64,000 nt of DNA from NCBI GenBank assembly GCA_034003325.1, contig JAVEYW010000001.1, positions 95,838 through 159,837 of the forward strand, given 5' to 3'. The position numbers and the translations under genes are program-made. Below the pieces are notes generated by a model. It was not told the origin of the DNA. It ran no database searches and saw nothing but the letters and a program-made list of their open reading frames with translations. Below are positions 44,299-53,020 of the stretch, piece after piece (positions within the stretch are counted from its first letter, which is position 1; each line of letters begins with the position of its first letter). This DNA comes from Desulfobacterales bacterium. GTDB taxonomy: Bacteria; Desulfobacterota; Desulfobacteria; Desulfobacterales; JAFDDL01.

Positions 44299-46284
44299 TC
44301 ATTGCAGCCCCACCTCCCAGTTCCACAGACCGGGCCGCTGCTTGAGAGATATGCCCGTTGGCACCGGTTCCTGCAAATGAACGAACATCTCGAAACCCGC
44401 CTGTTTGAGCCGGCCCTTCTTTTCGCTCAAATCGATTTTCCAGTTGGGAAACACCCAGTTGTCCGGCCCGTGGCGTTGAACCCAGGCCTGCTCGCCCTTC
44501 GGGCTGACATAAGCGCTGCCATAGTGAAACGCATTGGAAACGCCTCTGGAAACACACAGCGGCCAATGCCCGGATATAACCATACCGATGGAAAGAGAAC
44601 TGTGTTCCGGAAGCAGCAACAGCTCTTTTTCACCCAGCTCCGGGGTCACCAGGACACCGGAAAACCCCATTGACCTTAAAAGATCGATTCCCGGCGGATT
44701 GGATACGTTGCAAAAGGGGCCGGCCCAAAAATCGTATTGAGCGGCCGGGCTGAAAAACGCGATCTGCCAGGGCGCATTCAGTACAAAATGACGAGCGCCA
44801 TCGCGAATCACCCGGTCGATCAATTGAATGAGCGCCTCTTCATGGGCAGGCCACACCACCGGCGGCAACCACCAGAACACATCGACTCTTTGATCTTTTC
44901 GAACCGCCTCAATCGCCTCAGCAGACAACCATGCCCCGATCAGGGTATTCACCGGGGCCGGGCCGGGCTGCCGAAAAACCATCATCTCTCTTACTTCGTG
45001 TCGTTTTCTTCGTCGTTCGGCGGATGAAAACCGTTTTTCAGGCAAATCGATCGGCAATGCCACCGGCGGTAGTTCGCTTTCCAGCGCCTTGATCTTTTCC
45101 GCCAAAGCGTGTTCCAGCCGATCCACGAGGAACACCGGCGTTCCGGTTTCCGGCCCCTTTCCGGGTGCGACTTTCAGATAATAACGACCCCGTTTGGGAA
45201 CGGATTGTTTCACCTTATGGAGACTATGCCACGGATCATCCTCATACCCCGTTCGCAGCAGATCCCCTGCAAAAAGGGGTTCCCGGGGAATGATATACGG
45301 GCTATTGCGAGGCCCCTGGCATTTTCCGATCAGCATGCCGGACCCGGTCTGTTTATCGGCGTCCACCGGACTCTGCGGCCGCTGCGGCAAAAAATTATAG
45401 TGCGTGCCCGGCCGGCCCAGGGCTTGGTCCAGCAATTCCAGGGCCGCTTTTCTGGCCTGCGGATTCTGCCCCTCATCGCGAATCATCCGGTAAGCCTGAA
45501 CCGTATAATAAACATAGTGGGGACCCTTGCGTCGGCCTTCAATTTTCCAGGCATGAAGTTGCGGAATCGACAAGAGCACCTTGCCAAGCACATCGAGACT
45601 CAGATCCTGGCAGGAAAAATAACGGCCGGACTGCTGCCCCCCTGCCACTGTGTAGCGTCTTCGGCAGGGCTGCACGCAGCGGCCGCGAAGCCCGCTCTTC
45701 CCCCCCATATAACTGCTCCAGTAGCATCGGCCGGAAACACCGAAACAAAGCGCCCCGTGGACAAAAAGCTCCAGCCCGAGTCCGTCCGGGCAGGCTGCCG
45801 CCATGGCTTTTATTTCATCGATGTTGAGTTCACGCGGCAACACGACCCGGTCCACACCGAGTTGCCGGTGAACCATCGCCAGTGCACGGCCGAAGCTGAC
45901 ATTGGCCAGTGTGGACAGGTGCAACTGCCCCTTAAACCCCGCCTGACGGGCCAGCGGCACAAACGCCAGATCCTGAATAATCAACGCATCCGGCCGCACA
46001 TGGTGACTTAAACGCGCCACCAGATTACCGGCTGCCGCTATTTCCGTGGGGCGCAGCATGCTGTTGAGGGTGACATGGACCTTTACCCCGTTATCACGGG
46101 CCAGCCCCGCCAGCGCCGCCAGTTCTTCCAGCGTGAAATTGACCGCTCCCATGCGGGCGCTCAGCTCTTTGAGGCCGCAATAAACGGCATCCGCGCCGGC
46201 TGCAATGGCCGCCAGAAAGGCCGGTCTGTTGCCCGCCGGCGCCAGAATCAGGGGGACAGCCGGTTGAATCTGATGTTGCGCCAT
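44299..46284 (-). CDS. U32 family protein (YegQ/RlhA-like)
   Basis: U32 protein of 661 residues. The family includes RlhA (23S rRNA C2501 hydroxylation), TrhP (tRNA) and UbiU/UbiV, all oxygen-independent hydroxylases, although annotated as peptidases. The N-terminus LILAPAGNRPAFLAAIAAGADAVYCGL is typical. The four-cysteine cluster region is visible as ALCFGVSGRCYWSSYMGG ... GLRGRCVQPCRRRY. KIEGRRKGPHYVYYTVQAYR continues the U32 domain, and the second half is the C-terminal extension common in Desulfobacterota. The start at 46284 lacks a strong Shine-Dalgarno. The exact substrate is not known. Confidence 0.87.
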   Translation of the reverse strand: MAQHQIQPAVPLILAPAGNRPAFLAAIAAGADAVYCGLKELSARMGAVNFTLEELAALAGLARDNGVKVHVTLNSMLRPTEIAAAGNLVARLSHHVRPDALIIQDLAFVPLARQAGFKGQLHLSTLANVSFGRALAMVHRQLGVDRVVLPRELNIDEIKAMAAACPDGLGLELFVHGALCFGVSGRCYWSSYMGGKSGLRGRCVQPCRRRYTVAGGQQSGRYFSCQDLSLDVLGKVLLSIPQLHAWKIEGRRKGPHYVYYTVQAYRMIRDEGQNPQARKAALELLDQALGRPGTHYNFLPQRPQSPVDADKQTGSGMLIGKCQGPRNSPYIIPREPLFAGDLLRTGYEDDPWHSLHKVKQSVPKRGRYYLKVAPGKGPETGTPVFLVDRLEHALAEKIKALESELPPVALPIDLPEKRFSSAERRRKRHEVREMMVFRQPGPAPVNTLIGAWLSAEAIEAVRKDQRVDVFWWLPPVVWPAHEEALIQLIDRVIRDGARHFVLNAPWQIAFFSPAAQYDFWAGPFCNVSNPPGIDLLRSMGFSGVLVTPELGEKELLLLPEHSSLSIGMVISGHWPLCVSRGVSNAFHYGSAYVSPKGEQAWVQRHGPDNWVFPNWKIDLSEKKGRLKQAGFEMFVHLQEPVPTGISLKQRPGLWNWEVGLQ

Positions 46285-46399
46285 GATTTTTATTCTGTGT
46301 TCTCTTCTTTTTGGGTGAAAAAGACAAAATTATTTTGAATACCCTGCCGCCGATTTCGAATCAATTCCCGGGACCGAACCGCCCACTGTGATTTTGTCA

Positions 46400-46411
46400 T
46401 GATATAAATCA
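46400..46411. promoter_or_regulatory. Weak FNR/CRP-like half-palindrome
   Basis: TGAT-ATAA-ATCA lies about 120 bp upstream of the U32 start codon. The inner symmetry matches the FNR box, but the outer bases (A and C) do not. It is listed only because oxygen-linked control would suit a U32 protein. Confidence 0.22.
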
Positions 46412-46455
46412 CATTAAAATTCTATTTGTTATGGACAATCCCGGCTTTACCCCCC

Positions 46456-46562
46456 TGCCCCGAGGGGGCTCTGTCAACTAGCCCAGGGTTGCGGCAAAGC
46501 CGCTACCCTGGGGAAACGATGAACCAACCAATTAACCATCAACCCCAACGGGGGTTGTGTCA
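46456..46562. repeat. Left REP-like module flanking the RAYT
   Basis: About 105 bp containing three hairpins: CCCC..GAGGGG (46456-46469), CCCAGGGTTGCGGC...GCCGCTACCCTGGG (46482-46511) and AACCCCAACGGGGGTT (46541-46556). It matches the right module (47033-47140) in inverted orientation across most of its length. Confidence 0.85.
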
Positions 46563-47015
46563 GTCCCAGATAAACCGTTCATCCCATTGCAAACCGTTTT
46601 TACGGAGAAGTGCGCCATATTCCTCCTGAAATGTTCGCTTTTTATGATGTTCCCGCTGGTTGGATATGTATGCGCGTGTAGGGTCCATGGCTGATGGGCT
46701 GACTGAAAACGCGCCATATCCTCCCTGCCACGCGAAATCCGCCAATGCTGGCTCTCTTTGTTTAATCCAGATGCTTGACACCCGTTTGATTTCTTTTACC
46801 CAATCGGCTTGTGAAAGGGTTCTGGCCAACCGGCACAAGAGATGTACATGATCTTCCGTGCCCCCCACGATAACCGGTGGACTATCCAGTTCCTTCGAAA
46901 TCCCACCCAAATACGCATGCATTTCCTTCCGCACTTGCGCATTCCGCAAGAACGGCTCGCGGCCTTTCGTTGAAAACACCAAATGAATATGAACGGCGGA
47001 CAACAACTGCGGCAT
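46560..47015 (-). CDS. REP-associated tyrosine transposase (RAYT)
   Basis: Single-domain Y1-type HUH transposase of 151 residues, related to IS200 TnpA and linked to spread of REP sequences. The HUH motif is EDHVHLL, after the first strand HIHLVFSTKGREP. The catalytic tyrosine is in RAYISNQREHHKKRTFQEEY (Y of AYISNQ). The start MPQLLSAVHIH is the family start; a longer frame from 47060 would read through the REP module. It is flanked by inverted copies of an about 105-bp palindromic module, the usual arrangement for RAYT genes. Confidence 0.9.
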   Translation of the reverse strand: MPQLLSAVHIHLVFSTKGREPFLRNAQVRKEMHAYLGGISKELDSPPVIVGGTEDHVHLLCRLARTLSQADWVKEIKRVSSIWIKQREPALADFAWQGGYGAFSVSPSAMDPTRAYISNQREHHKKRTFQEEYGALLRKNGLQWDERFIWD

Positions 47016-47032
47016 ATCAACGTCCTTCCACC

Positions 47033-47140
47033 GACACAACCCCGTTGGGGTTGTTGACAAACCGGTTCATATCTCGTTTCCCAGGGTAGCGGCTTCGCCG
47101 CAACCCTGGGCTATGTTACATAGCCCCGTTGGGGCATGAG
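47033..47140. repeat. Right REP-like module flanking the RAYT
   Basis: Inverted copy of the left module with hairpins AACCCCGTTGGGGTT (47039-47053), CCCAGGGTAGCGGC...GCCGCAACCCTGGG (47080-47110) and CCCCGTTGGGG (47124-47134). Confidence 0.85.
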
Positions 47141-47221
47141 GCCCTGTTCATCGTCCCGGCCGGGTTACAGGCCTATCCGTCGTTGAATTCAGCGTACGAT
47201 TTATTTCTCCACGCGCCCGGC

Positions 47222-47250
47222 TCGACAAGGCTGTTATAGACCATTATATT
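47222..47250 (+). promoter_or_regulatory. Putative sigma70 promoter of cooC
   Basis: TCGACA (47222-47227), a 17-bp spacer and TATATT (47245-47250), each 5/6 to consensus. The leader of about 87 nt holds the hairpin GTGCTATGGTAGCAC (47290-47304). Confidence 0.55.
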
Positions 47251-47343
47251 TTCCAATACCATAACCAATGTTTTACGGAAACCAAACCTGTGCTATGGTA
47301 GCACGGCGGTTTCGCCCATATTCTTTAGCGAAAGGGAATTTAA

Positions 47344-48099
47344 ATGAAAATAGCCATCAGCGGAAAAGGCGGCGTCGGGAAAACGACGTTTTCCTCCTTA
47401 CTCATACGAACCCTCGATGAGGCGGGCAAACATGTGCTGGCGATCGATGCGGACCCGGACGCCAATCTGGCCGCGGCCGTAGGCATCAAAAATGCCGAGG
47501 CCATCACCCCCATATCCGAAATGAAAGAGCTTATTTATGAGCGAACCGAGGCGCAACCCGGCAGCATCGGCGGGTTTTTCAAATTAAACCCCAAGGTGGA
47601 CGATTTGCCGGATGCCCTGTCCGCACGGCTCGGTAACATTAAATTGATGCGGCTGGGCGGCGTTAAAAAAGGCGGCACGGGCTGTATCTGCCCGGAAAGC
47701 ACCTTGCTTAAAATGTTGGTAACGCATGTGGTGCTATCCCGGGATGAAGTCGTTATCATGGACATGGAAGCCGGCATCGAGCATCTCGGGCGGGGAACAG
47801 CCCGGGCCGTCGATAAGTTGCTGGTCGTGGTGGAACCCGGTCGCAGAAGCATTGAAACCGCAGGACATATTCGCCATCTGGCCGATGATATCGGCCTGAA
47901 AAATATCGCTTTGATCGGCAATAAAATTCGAAATGCAAGCGATGAGGCCTTTTTGCGGGCAGGCTTGCCGGATTTTGAATTTTTGGCCTTTCTTCCGTAT
48001 GATGATGCGCTGATCGAGGCAGATGTGAAAGGGATTTCACCGTTTGACGTGGACTCAACGGCAAAAATGCGCGTGAAAGAGATCATTGCCAAATTATAA
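47344..48099 (+). CDS. cooC: CooC-like nickel-insertion ATPase
   Basis: MinD/ParA-type ATPase of 251 residues related to CooC/AcsF, which inserts nickel into carbon monoxide dehydrogenase. The deviant Walker A is ISGKGGVGKTTFSS, the switch region VLAIDADPDANLA, and a Cys pair appears in GTGCICPES, which matches the CxC metal site of CooC. The middle segment VIMDMEAGIEHLGRGTA is diagnostic. No CO dehydrogenase gene is visible in this window. The leader carries a promoter match and GAAAGGGA before the ATG. Its end overlaps the helicase gene by 14 bp. Confidence 0.88.
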   Translation: MKIAISGKGGVGKTTFSSLLIRTLDEAGKHVLAIDADPDANLAAAVGIKNAEAITPISEMKELIYERTEAQPGSIGGFFKLNPKVDDLPDALSARLGNIKLMRLGGVKKGGTGCICPESTLLKMLVTHVVLSRDEVVIMDMEAGIEHLGRGTARAVDKLLVVVEPGRRSIETAGHIRHLADDIGLKNIALIGNKIRNASDEAFLRAGLPDFEFLAFLPYDDALIEADVKGISPFDVDSTAKMRVKEIIAKL

Positions 48100-50248
48100 A
48101 TCGCACGAAAACAGGCCGCCGAGGGTGCGAAGTGGCATCAAGAAGCGCGATCCGCGCCGCCACCGTTATCGAAACGAACCACCGGACACACCCGCGCCTC
48201 ACCCCTTAAAGCCGGCAGCGGATGCCGGTCTGAAAAAGGTGTTCGCTGAGATCGGCACACCGGAACAACGGCCGTTTCAACCCGATCCATTTCAACTCGC
48301 GGCCCTGGCCGCAATCGAGCGTTCCGATTGCCTGGTTTCTGTGCCCACGGGAGCCGGGAAAACCTGGATCGCTCAAAAAGCCATGGAGCGGATTCACAAG
48401 ATCGGCGGTCAATCCTGGTACGCCTCGCCGCTCAAAGCACTCAGCAACTCAAAATATGCTGAATTCAGCCGGATTTTCGGCTCCGAAAATGTCGGCATTC
48501 TCACCGGGGATCGAAAAGAAAACCCGGGCGCTCCCATGATTGTCGGCACAACGGAAATTCTGAGAAATCAGCTTTACGATGCCATGAGCCAGGGTGCCAC
48601 CCTGAGTACGGATCTGGTAATTCTCGATGAAGCCCATTTTCTGGGCGATCAAGAGCGCGGTGTCGTCTGGGAAGAGGTGATGATCTATCTTCCGCAAAGA
48701 ATCTCGCTGCTAATGCTCTCGGCCACCATCGGAAATGCGGATCAGATTGCCGGCTGGCTGCAATCGATCCGGAAAAAACCGTGTGAAATCGTTCAGTCAA
48801 ACGACCGGCCGGTTCCGCTGTATCCGCTGTTTTTCCACCCTTCCGGTGAGCTGTTGCCCTTTTTCGGTCAAAGCGCCAAGGGAAAAAAACAGCGGCTTCA
48901 TAAAAAGGTTCGGGAATATTTAACGGAAAAACCCCGGCCGCAGCTATCCCCTCGCGGCAAACTGCCGCCGTTTGGCGCCATGCTTCGGGTGTTGCGCAAA
49001 TATAACCTGCTGCCGGCAATTTTTTTTCTCAAATCCCGGGCGGACTGCGATGCGGCGCTTGAAAAATGCCTGGAAAATCCGCTTCCCGAACCGGAACGCA
49101 AATTCGCCATCAGCGATGTGATCGAGCAGTTTGCCGCCCAAAGCCCCCGCATCGCGCACCACCGCCAGCGAAGCCATCTGGAAAACCTGGCCGTGGGGGC
49201 GCATCATGCCGGTCAGTTGCCCATCTGGAAAATTCTCGTTGAAAATCTCATGACACAAGGGTTGCTCGATGCGGTCTTTGCCACCTCGACGGTGGCGGCC
49301 GGAATGAACTTTCCGGCCCGAACGGTTGTTTTTTTTAATACGGACCGGTTTAACGGCAAGGAGTTCATGCCGCTGAGCGCCACGGAGTTTCATCAAATGA
49401 CCGGGCGGGCGGGCAGGCGCGGCATCGATCACATCGGGTTCGCCCTGGCGGCACCGAGCAAATTTCTGGACATTCCCCTCACCGCCGATCTGCTGGCCTC
49501 GCCGCCGTCCGATGTGGACAGCCAGATTCGGATTAACTTCTCCATGACGCTGAACCTTCTGCTTTCCCACACGCCTGAAGAAATTCGGAACCTGTTGACC
49601 CGCTCCTTTGCCGATTATCAAAGCCGCCGAAGAAAGGCACGGTTTTCGCCAACCGCGGACAGCACGGAAAACCTTCTGTGGCAGGATTTTCTTCGCCACC
49701 TGAGTTTGTTGTCGGACAAGGGCTATGTCACGGAAAACGGCATGCTGACCGAGGACGGAATCTGGGCGTCCCAACTGCGGGTCGATCAGCCATTGTTGAT
49801 TGCCGAGGGCCTTCAACTGGGCCTGTTGCCCGCATCTGATCCTGCCCTGCTGGCGGGGCTCATCGCGGCGTTGGTGTATGACCGGGAAACCGAGGATCGA
49901 ATGATTCGCCCGCTTTTGCCCAAAAAGCTGATTAGCGCGTTTCTGTCGGTCAAGCGGGGGCTTACGCCGCTGGCTGCGGAAATGACGGCACTCGGATTTT
50001 CAGTCCGCCCGTTGCTGATCAAACCGGCAGCGGCGGTGTATGCCTGGGCTCGTCATTACCCATGGGACAAACTGGCGCCAACCGCGGAAATGGAGGAAGG
50101 GGACCTGGCCATGCTGATTCTAAGAACCGCAGACCATTTGCGCCACATTCGAACCCTGACGCAAGCCTTTCCGGAAACCGCACAAGCCGCTGCGGAAGCG
50201 GTGACGCTTCTATTAAAAGAACCGGTTTTGACGGACGATGTTAGATAG
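48086..50248 (+). CDS. Ski2-like DEAD/DEAH-box helicase
   Basis: Superfamily 2 RNA/DNA helicase of 720 residues. Motif I is VPTGAGKTWIAQKA, motif II ILDEAHFLGD, motif III MLSATIGN, motif IV region AVFATSTVAAGMNFPART and motif VI QMTGRAGRRGIDH; VGAHHAGQLP is typical of Ski2/Mtr4-type enzymes. The N-terminal 45 residues are basic and low complexity. The C-terminal 200 residues are helical without a recognised domain. The start codon lies inside cooC, so translation may be coupled. It may act in RNA turnover; that is inferred from the family. Confidence 0.88.
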   Translation: MPNYKSHENRPPRVRSGIKKRDPRRHRYRNEPPDTPAPHPLKPAADAGLKKVFAEIGTPEQRPFQPDPFQLAALAAIERSDCLVSVPTGAGKTWIAQKAMERIHKIGGQSWYASPLKALSNSKYAEFSRIFGSENVGILTGDRKENPGAPMIVGTTEILRNQLYDAMSQGATLSTDLVILDEAHFLGDQERGVVWEEVMIYLPQRISLLMLSATIGNADQIAGWLQSIRKKPCEIVQSNDRPVPLYPLFFHPSGELLPFFGQSAKGKKQRLHKKVREYLTEKPRPQLSPRGKLPPFGAMLRVLRKYNLLPAIFFLKSRADCDAALEKCLENPLPEPERKFAISDVIEQFAAQSPRIAHHRQRSHLENLAVGAHHAGQLPIWKILVENLMTQGLLDAVFATSTVAAGMNFPARTVVFFNTDRFNGKEFMPLSATEFHQMTGRAGRRGIDHIGFALAAPSKFLDIPLTADLLASPPSDVDSQIRINFSMTLNLLLSHTPEEIRNLLTRSFADYQSRRRKARFSPTADSTENLLWQDFLRHLSLLSDKGYVTENGMLTEDGIWASQLRVDQPLLIAEGLQLGLLPASDPALLAGLIAALVYDRETEDRMIRPLLPKKLISAFLSVKRGLTPLAAEMTALGFSVRPLLIKPAAAVYAWARHYPWDKLAPTAEMEEGDLAMLILRTADHLRHIRTLTQAFPETAQAAAEAVTLLLKEPVLTDDVR

Positions 50249-50266
50249 GCTGACATTTGGCGTATT

Positions 50267-51379
50267 CTAGTATTGCCCTTGTTTTTTTAATTCCTCGTAC
50301 AACGCTTTCCCCTCGCTAAACGCTTTATACACGACCGATGAGGTGATTGTGGCGGCGGAAACGGCATCCACAGCCGGGTCAAACACAAACAGGTCGGAAA
50401 TGTTCTTTCCGACAAACCGACCGCGAAGCTTGTTCGTGTCTTTTTCCGTAAACGGCTGATTTCCGTATTTGGTCAATTGGATGGGTACGAAATCCACAAT
50501 TTTTCCATCACTCTGAAAAATATAAAAAAACTGTGCATCATGACAGGCATCGCAGGGCAAAAATCGATAAACCGGCTTGATAAACAACCGAACCGGCTTG
50601 CCGTCTTTTTTCCCGTTGCTGATATAAATGGCACCTCCGTCCTCTAACGCAACGCTCTTGATCTCATCGAAAGCGACACCTGTTTTAAAGATAGCCATTA
50701 CCATCAGTTCCATCATCTTTTGTTCGGAAAAAAGGGGGGTGGGCTCCGTCTTGGCTATTGAGTCAATCCCGGTGCTTTTGATAAATGCGGACGGCTCTGT
50801 TTTCAACAAGGGGAGAACTTCGTCAAACAGCAACTTGGCCTGCGCTTGAAAGCCCAAATGGGATCCGACCACTACGGCAGTTTTTGCGTCTCGGTTTCGC
50901 CTCACATAAATACTCAGTGGCGTGCCGCTTCTTCCGGTCGCGTCCCAAACCATATAATTTGGATCTCCGACAAGGGGAAACGGCACCTTAAAACGTTTTT
51001 TAAATACGGCTATCTCCTTATCGGTGTTTCCCACTGCAACGGCCAGTATTCTAATTTTTGAGCGAACCTGCTGATCCGCATCTATCAGTGCAAATAGCTC
51101 ATTGAGAACAGGCGCCTGCTTTTTACAGCTGGCACAATGAACGTTCATGATCTCCACCAACACCAAATCCGCCTGAATATCGTTGACCGTAAAATACTGA
51201 CCTTTTGCAATACCCAGATAGGCCCGGTCGTTCTCTTCGAATAACGGCGATAGGGAAATATCGGGAAAAAATTCTCCAACCGCCAAGGGATGCCCCGGCG
51301 CAGTCATCGAACCCAAGGCTGAATTAAAGTTGCTTATCCATAAAATGGATAGGCATAAAAACAAAATTTTTCTTTTCAT
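50267..51379 (-). CDS. Exported thioredoxin-like / FMN-bind-like fusion protein
   Basis: Secreted protein of 370 residues. The signal peptide is ILFLCLSILWISNFNSALG. An AhpC/TlpA-like redoxin domain follows, with the active-site pair in MNVHCASCKKQAP near residue 80. The C-terminal domain reads AVDAVSAATITSSVVYKAF, a variant of the S(G/A)ATxTS flavin-attachment motif of FMN-binding domains, and a CDACH motif (FLPCDACHDAQ) could bind a haem. It may pass electrons to or mature the cytochromes encoded next door. The combination is unusual; function is an inference. Confidence 0.7.
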   Translation of the reverse strand: MKRKILFLCLSILWISNFNSALGSMTAPGHPLAVGEFFPDISLSPLFEENDRAYLGIAKGQYFTVNDIQADLVLVEIMNVHCASCKKQAPVLNELFALIDADQQVRSKIRILAVAVGNTDKEIAVFKKRFKVPFPLVGDPNYMVWDATGRSGTPLSIYVRRNRDAKTAVVVGSHLGFQAQAKLLFDEVLPLLKTEPSAFIKSTGIDSIAKTEPTPLFSEQKMMELMVMAIFKTGVAFDEIKSVALEDGGAIYISNGKKDGKPVRLFIKPVYRFLPCDACHDAQFFYIFQSDGKIVDFVPIQLTKYGNQPFTEKDTNKLRGRFVGKNISDLFVFDPAVDAVSAATITSSVVYKAFSEGKALYEELKKQGQY

Positions 51380-51453
51380 ATTAAATTCATTGATTTATTT
51401 TGTTTAATACCTGAGAGAAAATAACCTCAACACGCTTACGCCATGCCCTCCCT

Positions 51454-51491
51454 AAAAAAGCCCGCTTGATGGTAACCGACAGCAAGCGGGC
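51454..51491 (-). terminator. Rho-independent terminator of the cytochrome operon
   Basis: On the minus strand, a perfect stem GCCCGCTTG/CAAGCGGGC (51460-51468 with 51483-51491) is followed by six T residues. It starts 29 bp after the octahaem cytochrome stop, so it should end the nrfH-like/octahaem transcript. Confidence 0.85.
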
Positions 51492-51519
51492 CATTTCATG
51501 AGGTGTAGCATGTTATATT

Positions 51520-52926
51520 CTACTGCTGGTTAGCCGGAAAAAGCATGGCCGGCTTGGTCGTCTTTCCGGTGGCATTGGGGAAATCTTCCGCCTTGTATGC
51601 CTTTTGGTTGTGTTTGATCAGCTCGTTTGCTTCTTCCATAAACCCGACATACCGTTTTTTACATTCATAAAAGCCGTGCCACCAGGCATAATCCGGCGCC
51701 ATCATGGCCGCGCCGAACCGGGCGCGACGGCCCTCATGATGCCAAAGCTCATAAAATTCAACTTCGAGCGCCTCGTCAAACATGCGCGTGTTATCCAGCA
51801 GCCCTTTTTCGTTGAGCGCGTCAAATATCTGTTTGGCCGGCTTGTAGTAAATCTCGTTATATTCCGAAATCGTTTTATCCAGTTGCACATAATGCGCATC
51901 CACCCAGGTTTTGCCGTGGCATTGCATGCAGACTTCCTTCATTTTATCGCGCTCCACCTGCCAATTGGTTTTGGCCGGAAAGGGCTTGAATTCTTCCGGC
52001 CGAATGGTCAGGGGCGCCTGAGTTTCCCAGGAAAGCCGCTCGGTCACGTCATGAGACGTCAACACCGTACCCGCGCCCGACATATGGCAGGAAGCACAGG
52101 TGGGGCCTCTGAAATCCACCCCGGGCGTCCAGGTGCCGGCTGCGGCGGTCCAGTTATAGTCATCCCCATGGGCCGTGTAGATATCGCCGTGCTTTGATTC
52201 CATGAATATTTCTATCTGCGGGTGATCCGGCCCCAGGTGACACTGCCCGCAGGCTTCGGGCTTTCGAGCTTCCATCACTGAAAACATGTGCCGGGTGTGG
52301 CAACTTGTGCAAGATCCCTTGCTGCCGTCCATATTGATTCGTCCCACCCCCACATTGGGCCATGTTTCCGGATCAAGCATCCCGTCTTTCATGCTCAAAA
52401 TGGTGCCATGACAGTGATAGCACCCGGATGCCCGCTCAAAATCACTGTTCATTCCCTGGTTCAGCCATGGATCGATTTTCCAGATGATCTCCATGGTGTT
52501 GGCATGTTTGCTTCGGGCATATTGGGCGGCTTCATCCGGATGGCACCGGGAGCAGTCCTTCGGTGTCACCACGGCGGTCACCGGCACCTTGTACTCGGCG
52601 GTACCGTAAGGCGCGTCCGCCCGTTCGTATTGCTTATAATGGGAAACGCTGACATCCTTGTCAAAGGACTCAGCCATATGGCAATCCAGGCAAGTCACAT
52701 TGGCATTGGCATGACGGCTCTTGGCCCAGTCCGAAAACAGCCCCGGGTGTTCCTGGCGATGGCAAGCGATGCAGGCCATGGCCTCCTTGGGCATGCTTCG
52801 CTCGATTCGAAACGCTTTTTCTTTCGGCAAATTCTCCGCCAACGCTTCATTCGAGAACAGGGAAACTGCCGCATAAATGCCAAACACGACGCTGATTATC
52901 ATCGCCCTTACAATCCAACGGTTCAT
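51520..52926 (-). CDS. Octahaem cytochrome c, hydroxylamine oxidoreductase-like
   Basis: Exported multihaem cytochrome of 468 residues with eight CxxCH sites (CIACH, CLDCH, CSRCH, CYHCH, CTSCH, CGQCH, CASCH, CMQCH). The C-terminal block ELWHHEGRRARFGAAMM-APDYAWWHGF is typical of hydroxylamine oxidoreductase (HAO) relatives. In strict anaerobes such proteins probably reduce nitrite or hydroxylamine rather than oxidise it. The start MNRWIVRAMIISV has AGAAGGG upstream and gives a clean signal peptide; earlier ATGs at 52935 and 52962 are less likely. It is preceded by its likely membrane electron donor at 53021. Whether the cross-linking Tyr of true HAO is present (candidate Y in PDYAWWHG) needs alignment. 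Confidence 0.88.
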   Translation of the reverse strand: MNRWIVRAMIISVVFGIYAAVSLFSNEALAENLPKEKAFRIERSMPKEAMACIACHRQEHPGLFSDWAKSRHANANVTCLDCHMAESFDKDVSVSHYKQYERADAPYGTAEYKVPVTAVVTPKDCSRCHPDEAAQYARSKHANTMEIIWKIDPWLNQGMNSDFERASGCYHCHGTILSMKDGMLDPETWPNVGVGRINMDGSKGSCTSCHTRHMFSVMEARKPEACGQCHLGPDHPQIEIFMESKHGDIYTAHGDDYNWTAAAGTWTPGVDFRGPTCASCHMSGAGTVLTSHDVTERLSWETQAPLTIRPEEFKPFPAKTNWQVERDKMKEVCMQCHGKTWVDAHYVQLDKTISEYNEIYYKPAKQIFDALNEKGLLDNTRMFDEALEVEFYELWHHEGRRARFGAAMMAPDYAWWHGFYECKKRYVGFMEEANELIKHNQKAYKAEDFPNATGKTTKPAMLFPANQQ

Positions 52927-53020
52927 TTTTTCCATTCCCTTCTTCGATATGGTAAGCATCAAAAAAACCCTGATTTCACGGGTAACCCGACCTAACCCGA
53001 TTTTCTATTTTATCGGCGGA

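Noticed and set aside
46094-46327. Small frames over the U32 5' end
   Set aside because: Out-of-frame shadows of the U32 gene.
46400-46411. FNR box controlling the U32 gene as a full finding
   Set aside because: Only the inner TGAT-N4-ATCA matches and the outer bases differ; kept only as a low-confidence site.
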